Origin: Nymphaea colorata | Lineage: Eukaryota > Streptophyta > Magnoliopsida > Nymphaeales > Nymphaeaceae | Assembly (NCBI RefSeq): GCF_008831285.2 | Contig: NC_045138.2 | Span: forward strand, 34,817,934-34,829,268 | Direction: 5' to 3' | DNA length: 11,335 nucleotides | In this document: positions 8,701 through 11,335 of the stretch, piece after piece | How positions within the stretch are numbered: position 1 is the first letter of the stretch | Layout of the letters: each line of letters starts with the position of its first letter | Notes under the pieces: generated by a model | What the model was told of the DNA's origin: nothing | The model's database searches: none | Seen by the model: only the letters and a program-made list of their open reading frames with translations | Made by a program: the position numbers and the translations under genes

Positions 8701-10685
8701 TGCAGCTCTCTGCCACAAAACCAGTAAAGCCAACATCAATAGCAGAAAGTCATTAAATGAATTAACTACCGTGAAATTGCCTTGCCAAAATTAAAATTGC
8801 ATGTTGTTTCAGTCTTCCTACAAAATGAAACAATTCAAACAAGAAATTTGCCTATCAAAATCAAATGTAAATTCAAACTATCACAACTCTTGACCTAACC
8901 AAGTACAATTGTGACTTGACTAAATCATATGCCTGAATATGCATGGCTTCAGTGCTATTAGTGAGCTTGCAGTTCTAATGCTTAACTATCCATGCAAGAG
9001 GATGAATGTAGCTTTTCCAGCTGTCAGCTTCATTAAACACATCCATTCTTGCAACAAATCATGCCTTCTAGCCTTCCCCCTACCACTTAATCTTCAGCAT
9101 ATCCTGCTTTTAAACCAATCAAACCCACTAATAGGTTGCCTCAGCATGCCTGGAATTAGGAATATGAGGCTTATATTTATTCCCCTCCAACTGTATCTTG
9201 TTGCATATTAATTTCCTTAGTCTGTTTTACTTTACAAGTACTATTGGTTGCAACTTCGTCAAATCTGTTATAAATGTGGAACTTGGTGAATTCAGTATAT
9301 TAAAAGTTTTTCTTATAACCATTTTTCTTCCTACATTTAAAGTTACTTTGCAGCATTTATAGAAGAGAACTTAAGAAGCGGGTTAATCATATAACATGAA
9401 GGCAAGTTTCATAGAGCAATACAGTTATAGGAAGAGTTATAAACCTTACACTTACATGCAAAAATCAGCAAAAGAAAAAGAAAATAAACAAACAAAACAA
9501 GACAAGACAGAAACAAACTGTTACTTGTGTGCCTTAGCTTTTCCATTTCCATAGTTAAAATGAACCGTGTCCCTTCAGCTAGTTTATGAATCACAAAGCA
9601 TGCACTTTGGCTGTTCAACAAACTGGACGGTAAGGAACACTAAATGTTTGGATCAAATTAGTTACAGAATTGACATTCGTTTATTTGAATAAAGTAGGAG
9701 AAATACACAGAAAGGTACTACAAAAAAATTTTCACACTTCAACATTATCATGTTCATTATTCTCCATTTTCCAATAATCATTTGGATCACTATACAAATT
9801 CGTGTACCGTCATGCTTTTTCTGGTTGTGGCCTGAAAAATACGCTAATGTCTTTGATCGAGAATATGACTTTTTCTCCAGGCACTGGTGATTTGTCAGGC
9901 TAGGAAACCTTTTTGAAACTTCTAACCATATATGCAAATATATGGTACTTTCCTTCAACTATTAATGTTTATCTTCTTTATTTATAGAACGACATATGAA
10001 CTGGGATAAGCTTTCCCTCCTTACTCAGAACTCCAGCGACATGTATACGAGAATTCAATTGTTGTATGGAATACTTTCTCGATTATTCAATTGAGAAGAT
10101 CTTAGTTTTCCTCTTTCAATGAGGTTGTTTTTCCTTCACGCAATTATGCGCACCTTCCTCGTCATGCTACAACAATTAATATGAACATACGGAGCGAGCT
10201 ACTAGATGCTGAGAAATGAAAATCTTTCAATTGCTGATGACTAAACATAAGCGGCCCTAGTAGAATGAACGAAAACCATTCTAAAAGGGGAAAGGGACAA
10301 GCACCAAAATCTACAAAACAATCCCATTCACAAGGAGAAGGACCGACACGTAATCAAACAACCACTCAAGTCATAAAAACCAAATATGGGAATCAAACGA
10401 GGACGCACCAGACCAATGCAGCGAAGTCCGTAATGGACGACAAAACCAGGAAGCATTGATGGCAACAAGAGAACCCTAATTTCCCCATGAAGATGATAAA
10501 GGAAAAGGCGACGGTGTCCATCATTATTAACAGATGAATAAGTGGGAGAAGAGAGAGAGACACACACGCACACACACACGCGAGCGTACCTCCTCCTTAG
10601 ATCCCGTGCCATAGAAAGCAGCGACTGTGGCGTCCAGGAGTGGGACGTCGATGGGCTGACTGAGGTCTCTAAGCTTTTCCGCCAT
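429..10685 (-). CDS. XPO1: Exportin-1 (XPO1/CRM1), 5' part, 13 exons, incomplete at the left edge
   Basis: Exportin-1 is the RanGTP-dependent nuclear export receptor for proteins with leucine-rich export signals; it shuttles through the nuclear pore. Coding segments on the minus strand, in transcript order: 10685-10590, 8709-8593, 2876-2784, 2627-2556, 2232-2125, 2007-1925, 1800-1662, 1543-1475, 1347-1270, 1077-1015, 921-877, 732-625, 527-429. Joined they give 390 residues without a stop, colinear with the N-terminus of Arabidopsis XPO1A as I know it (about 1075 residues). Residues about 33-102 are the importin-beta N-terminal (RanGTP-binding) domain; about 103-390 are the Xpo1 region and first HEAT repeats, with landmarks [39 protein letters not shown] and [20 protein letters not shown]. 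The export-signal groove and reactive cysteine lie in later exons outside the window. The ATG at 10683-10685 is chosen because the product then starts [13 protein letters not shown], like other plant XPO1. Most introns are short (93-323 bp), except introns 1, 2 and the open intron 13. Confidence 0.96.
625..732 (-). CDS. XPO1: XPO1 exon 12, residues 322-357
   Basis: Thirty-six codons: [20 protein letters not shown] then [16 protein letters not shown]. The acceptor is CTTTGTGCAG|TCT and the donor AAG|GTATGG. Confidence 0.95.
877..921 (-). CDS. XPO1: XPO1 exon 11, residues 307-321
   Basis: A 45-bp micro-exon coding [15 protein letters not shown]. The acceptor is CTATGCAG|GCA. The donor is AAG|GCAAGC, the second GC donor in this gene. 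No GT donor nearby preserves the conserved FFTSFFK boundary. Confidence 0.94.
1015..1077 (-). CDS. XPO1: XPO1 exon 10, residues 286-306
   Basis: Twenty-one codons: [20 protein letters not shown] then Q. The acceptor is CATGTGCAG|ATA and the donor CAG|GTAATC. It corresponds to the conserved ILPP...EEQ loop region. Confidence 0.95.
1270..1347 (-). CDS. XPO1: XPO1 exon 9, residues 260-285
   Basis: Twenty-six codons: [20 protein letters not shown] then FMVQLQ. The acceptor follows a pyrimidine tract (TTTTTCTCTAG|GTG) and the donor is CAG|GTACAA. Confidence 0.95.
1475..1543 (-). CDS. XPO1: XPO1 exon 8, residues 237-259
   Basis: Twenty-three codons: [19 protein letters not shown] then CLTE. The acceptor is GATTAG|CTG and the donor GAG|GTATGC. 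It fits exactly between FESPL of exon 7 and [10 protein letters not shown] of exon 9, as in the family. Confidence 0.95.
1662..1800 (-). CDS. XPO1: XPO1 exon 7, residues 190-236
   Basis: Completes the split serine, then codes [20 protein letters not shown] and continues through [14 protein letters not shown]. The acceptor is TGTAACAG|TGAG and the donor CTG|GTTAGT. The segment matches HEAT-repeat helices of the Xpo1 domain; the [15 protein letters not shown] wording resembles monocot XPO1. Confidence 0.95.
1925..2007 (-). CDS. XPO1: XPO1 exon 6, residues 163-189 plus two bases of codon 190
   Basis: Codes [20 protein letters not shown] then ELKQSLN and ends with AG of a split serine codon. The acceptor is TGTCAG|CTT and the donor AACAG|GTAACA. 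Its 3' junction is the only phase-2 intron of the thirteen. Confidence 0.96.
2125..2232 (-). CDS. XPO1: XPO1 exon 5, residues 127-162
   Basis: Thirty-six codons: [20 protein letters not shown] followed by [16 protein letters not shown], the start of the Xpo1 (exportin-1-like) domain. The acceptor is CATGGCAG|GTC and the donor AAG|GTGATG. Phase 0 at both ends. Confidence 0.96.
2233..2555 (-). other. XPO1 intron 4 (323 bp)
   Basis: This intron begins GTAAGA and ends CATGGCAG. It is AT-rich, and I see no repeat, gene or RNA in it. Confidence 0.9.
2556..2627 (-). CDS. XPO1: XPO1 exon 4, residues 103-126
   Basis: Twenty-four codons translating as [19 protein letters not shown] then IILVQ, colinear with the Arabidopsis segment after IVQ. 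The acceptor is AAAATAG|CTT and the donor CAG|GTAAGA. The exon is easily missed because it is only 72 bp long. Confidence 0.95.
2729..2765. repeat. (TA)18 microsatellite in intron 3
   Basis: An uninterrupted TA dinucleotide tract of about 37 bp. In transcript sense it begins 18 nt after the exon-3 donor (intron start 2783), within the 156-bp intron 3. It is self-complementary and probably length-variable between individuals. Confidence 0.97.
2784..2876 (-). CDS. XPO1: XPO1 exon 3, residues 72-102
   Basis: Codes for 31 residues, [20 protein letters not shown] through ISDLIVQ, the most conserved part of the importin-beta N-terminal domain. The acceptor is ATATGCAG|GTC. The donor is CAA|GTATAG, which is weak and is followed within 20 nt by a TA microsatellite. 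Confidence 0.95.
3570..3730. mobile_element. Foldback / MITE-like inverted-repeat element, 161 bp
   Basis: TGGTGCCTAGGCACCCAA at 3581-3598 matches the reverse complement of 3704-3721 at 16 of 18 positions. AAGCTC at 3570-3575 pairs with GAGCTT at 3725-3730, extending the inverted repeat outward with a small gap. The interior is AT-rich and non-coding. I found no clear target-site duplication, so the family is unknown and the exact ends are uncertain. Confidence 0.6.
4200..4400. repeat. GC-rich repeat island inside the hAT element
   Basis: In an otherwise AT-rich intron, about 200 bp are GC-rich and built of GGGTCGA and GGGAGTCG units. GAGAGGGGAGTCGCTGGA is repeated exactly at 4260-4277 and 4364-4381. 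An open frame of 82 codons on the minus strand (4170-4418) is low-complexity and probably incidental. The island may be the 5' non-coding or subterminal region of the hAT element. Confidence 0.6.
4439..4518. repeat. Diverged tandem duplication, period 66 bp
   Basis: TGGGACGTAAGCTA is exact at 4439-4452 and 4505-4518. The following 20 or so bases are also similar (TTGTTATAAATTTATAATC against ATGTTAGAAACTTAGAATC). It lies upstream of the transposase remains; its role is unknown. Confidence 0.65.
4703..6537 (+). pseudogene. hAT transposase pseudogene (DUF659 plus hAT C-terminal dimerisation region)
   Basis: Remains of a plant hAT transposase, a cut-and-paste enzyme that binds element ends and acts as a dimer. 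One frame from 4703 to 5782 reads like DUF659-type hAT proteins ([77 protein letters not shown]), broken by TAG at 4937-4939, 5048-5050 and 5177-5179. A probable 1-bp loss creates TGA at 5780-5782; the next frame has TAA at 5824-5826, and an extra A in the 5905-5911 run restores the first frame. After an intron, [19 protein letters not shown] (from 6138) and [19 protein letters not shown] (from 6239) are the C-terminal dimerisation motifs, separated by further frameshifts and an apparent deletion. The acidic tail runs to 6537. No N-terminal BED zinc finger is seen upstream. Confidence 0.93.
6030..6132 (+). other. Relict intron within the hAT transposase pseudogene (103 bp)
   Basis: GTACGT at 6030 and TTATATTAG ending at 6132 bracket an AT/T-rich stretch. 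Removing it joins C at 6029 to GG at 6133, giving ...[13 protein letters not shown], the expected run-on into the hAT C-terminal motif. Splice sites are intact although the coding frame is dead. Confidence 0.85.
6687..7289. other. Intron 2 sequence between the two hAT elements
   Basis: No gene is recognised. ACTGGGGCATTT occurs twice (6817-6828 and 7048-7059). A short inverted AAATTGG/CCAATTT pair flanks the second copy at about 7012-7062. This could be another old small element, but no target duplication is visible. Confidence 0.5.
7290..7297. repeat. Left target-site duplication of the short hAT element
   Basis: CTTTTAGT directly before CAGTGTTG; identical to 8049-8056. Eight base pairs is the length made by hAT transposases. 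Confidence 0.92.
7305..7452. repeat. 5' subterminal GTATCG/CGATAC repeat cluster
   Basis: About eight copies of GTATCG, CGATAC or the variant CGATAT in both orientations, including the palindrome GTATCGTACGATAC near 7310-7323. They probably bind the hAT transposase. A matching cluster lies at the other end of the element. Confidence 0.8.
7556..7656 (+). pseudogene. Truncated 3' end of a hAT transposase frame
   Basis: The frame reads [18 protein letters not shown] then [13 protein letters not shown] and a TGA at 7654-7656. Acidic tails of this kind close many plant hAT transposases, and the position inside a hAT element suggests that internal deletion removed the rest of the gene. The upstream boundary is uncertain: the open frame continues back into subterminal repeats, where it is not coding. 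The call is an inference from composition and context; no catalytic motif remains. Confidence 0.6.
7968..8045. repeat. 3' subterminal CGATAC repeat cluster
   Basis: Several CGATAC/CGATAT copies spaced about 9-12 bp apart (ACGATTACGATACGTTACGA and on), mostly in one orientation, ending near the right terminus at 8048. Confidence 0.8.
8049..8056. repeat. Right target-site duplication of the short hAT element
   Basis: CTTTTAGT directly after the ...GCGTATTG terminus; an exact copy of 7290-7297. Confidence 0.92.
8593..8709 (-). CDS. XPO1: XPO1 exon 2, residues 33-71
   Basis: Codes for 39 residues, from [20 protein letters not shown] to KFFALQ, the first helices of the importin-beta N-terminal domain. 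The acceptor is GTGGCAG|AGA. The donor is CAG|GCAAGT, a GC donor with an otherwise perfect consensus; no GT nearby keeps the conserved [14 protein letters not shown] junction in frame. Confidence 0.95.
8710..10589 (-). other. XPO1 intron 1 (1.88 kb)
   Basis: Begins GTACGC and ends GTGGCAG. It is AT-rich apart from the 5' end, where GT- and CT-rich repeats follow the donor. Several open frames of 60-98 codons occur on both strands (for example 8939-9211), but none has a recognisable protein motif or splice context, so I treat the intron as non-coding. An AACCCTAA motif is at 10472-10479. Confidence 0.85.
10549..10582. repeat. GA/CA compound microsatellite just inside intron 1
   Basis: A (GA) run followed by (CA/CG) repeats on the plus strand; in transcript sense GT repeats then CT repeats start within about 10 nt of the exon-1 donor. 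It is probably length-variable. Confidence 0.9.
10590..10685 (-). CDS. XPO1: XPO1 exon 1 (coding part), residues 1-32
   Basis: Codes from [13 protein letters not shown] to FYGTGSKEE. It ends in phase 0 at GAG|GTACGC, a canonical donor. The frame stays open upstream of the ATG to at least 10982, but no in-frame ATG exists there, and the family's conserved N-terminus begins at this ATG. Confidence 0.96.
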
Positions 10686-11040
10686 GAATGAGAGAGATGT
10701 CCTTCCAAACCCCGAAGGAAGAGGGGTTGGCAGGAAGAAAGAGAGAGAGAGATGTGCCCTAACAGAAGATGAGGTAGCACGGGGCACGCACAGAGAGTGA
10801 GACAGAAAAAGTATCGTCTCTCTGCAACCTCTGCAGAACACAAACCCTAGATTTCTCTCCCAAGAGGGGAAGCTACGCGTTGAGACCGAGAGTGGGGAGG
10901 CAGCGCGCTTCCAGTAGACTTTGAAACCCGCCTCTCTCTCTCTCTCGTTTTTCCCCTTCCTTTTTTTCCTTTCCCTTTCCACTTTTTCCCCGTTTCCCCT
11001 GGCTGGCTCCTCTTCCTCTCTCGCCTTTCCTTCGCCTTCA
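10686..11040 (-). other. Probable 5' leader of XPO1
   Basis: About 355 bp of purine- and pyrimidine-rich sequence between the TATA-like element and the start codon. I find no ATG on the sense strand anywhere in it, so the annotated ATG would be the first in the transcript. A CT/GA microsatellite lies at about 10931-10946, a type of sequence bound by plant GAGA (BPC) factors. AAACCCTA, a telo-box-like motif, is at 10842-10849 on the plus strand. The transcription start is inferred, and a leader intron cannot be excluded. Confidence 0.6.
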
Positions 11041-11064
11041 CCTACGAGCGAGGAACGCCCACGG

Positions 11065-11070
11065 CTTATA
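11065..11070 (-). promoter_or_regulatory. Candidate TATA box of XPO1
   Basis: Sense strand CTCTATAAGCC (TATAAG at 11070-11065). Initiation about 30 bp downstream would be near 11038. A second AT-rich candidate, a TATATATAT run at about 11092-11107, lies further upstream and would start transcription near 11070. Confidence 0.45.
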
Positions 11071-11107
11071 GAGTGCCTTATTTTCCTCCTCTAAATATAT
11101 ATATTTT

Positions 11108-11335
11108 CCTACAAACGGCATCTCTCCTTGGTCTTCACTTGCGCTGCCGATTATATTTTCTGATTATTACTTTATCCTTCCATTAATTGGGCGCAGGAGA
11201 GCCAAGCATGTTATATGCTCGACTCCAGTTATAAGTTCATGCCTCTATTAATTATGGGAAAGTTGGTCATATCCTCGACTCCTGGACACACCACCACGTT
11301 TTTGGGGTCCCCGTGAACACCATGTGTCTTGCATT
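11108..11335. other. Upstream flank of XPO1, no gene seen
   Basis: No coding frame or RNA gene is recognised. CTCGACTCC occurs at 11218-11226 and 11274-11282, each preceded by an ATTAATT (11182-11188 and 11247-11253), suggesting an old diverged duplication. Confidence 0.6.

Noticed and set aside
8939-9211. A 90-codon plus-strand frame in intron 1
   Set aside because: No protein family is recognised. Composition is like the surrounding AT-rich intron, and there is no supporting promoter or splice context.
10328-10843. A 171-codon minus-strand open frame overlapping the leader, exon 1 and intron 1
   Set aside because: It uses a different frame from XPO1, is composed of translated microsatellite and leader sequence, and has no recognisable domain.
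10527-10982. A 151-codon minus-strand frame running through the leader into exon 1
   Set aside because: Its first codon is GTG, not ATG, and the upstream part is low-complexity leader. The family's N-terminus begins at the ATG at 10683-10685, and the downstream part past 10590 is intron.

Overview
The window looks like nuclear DNA of a flowering plant. It is AT-rich, has many short exons with GT/GC–AG introns, microsatellites and remains of hAT-type DNA transposons. Its one host gene is the 5' half of a plant exportin-1 (XPO1/CRM1) gene. Residues such as the [20 protein letters not shown] segment recall monocot more than Arabidopsis XPO1 as I remember them, so a non-grass monocot is a weak guess.

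The gene is on the minus strand and runs right to left. A TATA-like element lies near 11065-11070. A GA/CT-rich leader without upstream ATG covers about 10686-11040, and the start codon is at 10683-10685. Thirteen coding exons can be placed down to 429. Joined, they give 390 residues with no internal stop, about 36% of the roughly 1075-residue plant protein: the importin-beta N-terminal domain and the first HEAT repeats. The cargo-groove and C-terminal exons lie beyond the left edge. Twelve of thirteen introns are in phase 0, and two (introns 2 and 11) have GC rather than GT donors.

Intron 2 (2877-8592, about 5.7 kb) is the large one and holds transposon debris, with both hAT elements in the sense opposite to the host gene. 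From left to right these are: a 161-bp foldback or MITE-like inverted repeat (3570-3730); a decayed hAT transposase gene (coding remains 4703-6537, element perhaps 3997-6678) with several stops and frameshifts but a still recognisable 103-bp intron; and a 751-bp non-autonomous hAT element (7298-8048) with a perfect 8-bp target duplication, which apparently keeps the 3' end of a transposase frame. Intron 1 (about 1.9 kb), intron 13 (cut by the window edge) and the far upstream region hold no gene that I can recognise.

I see no CRISPR array, RNA gene, viral insertion or evident new biological system. The main points of interest are the splice-site choices in a highly conserved gene and the nested hAT history of its second intron.
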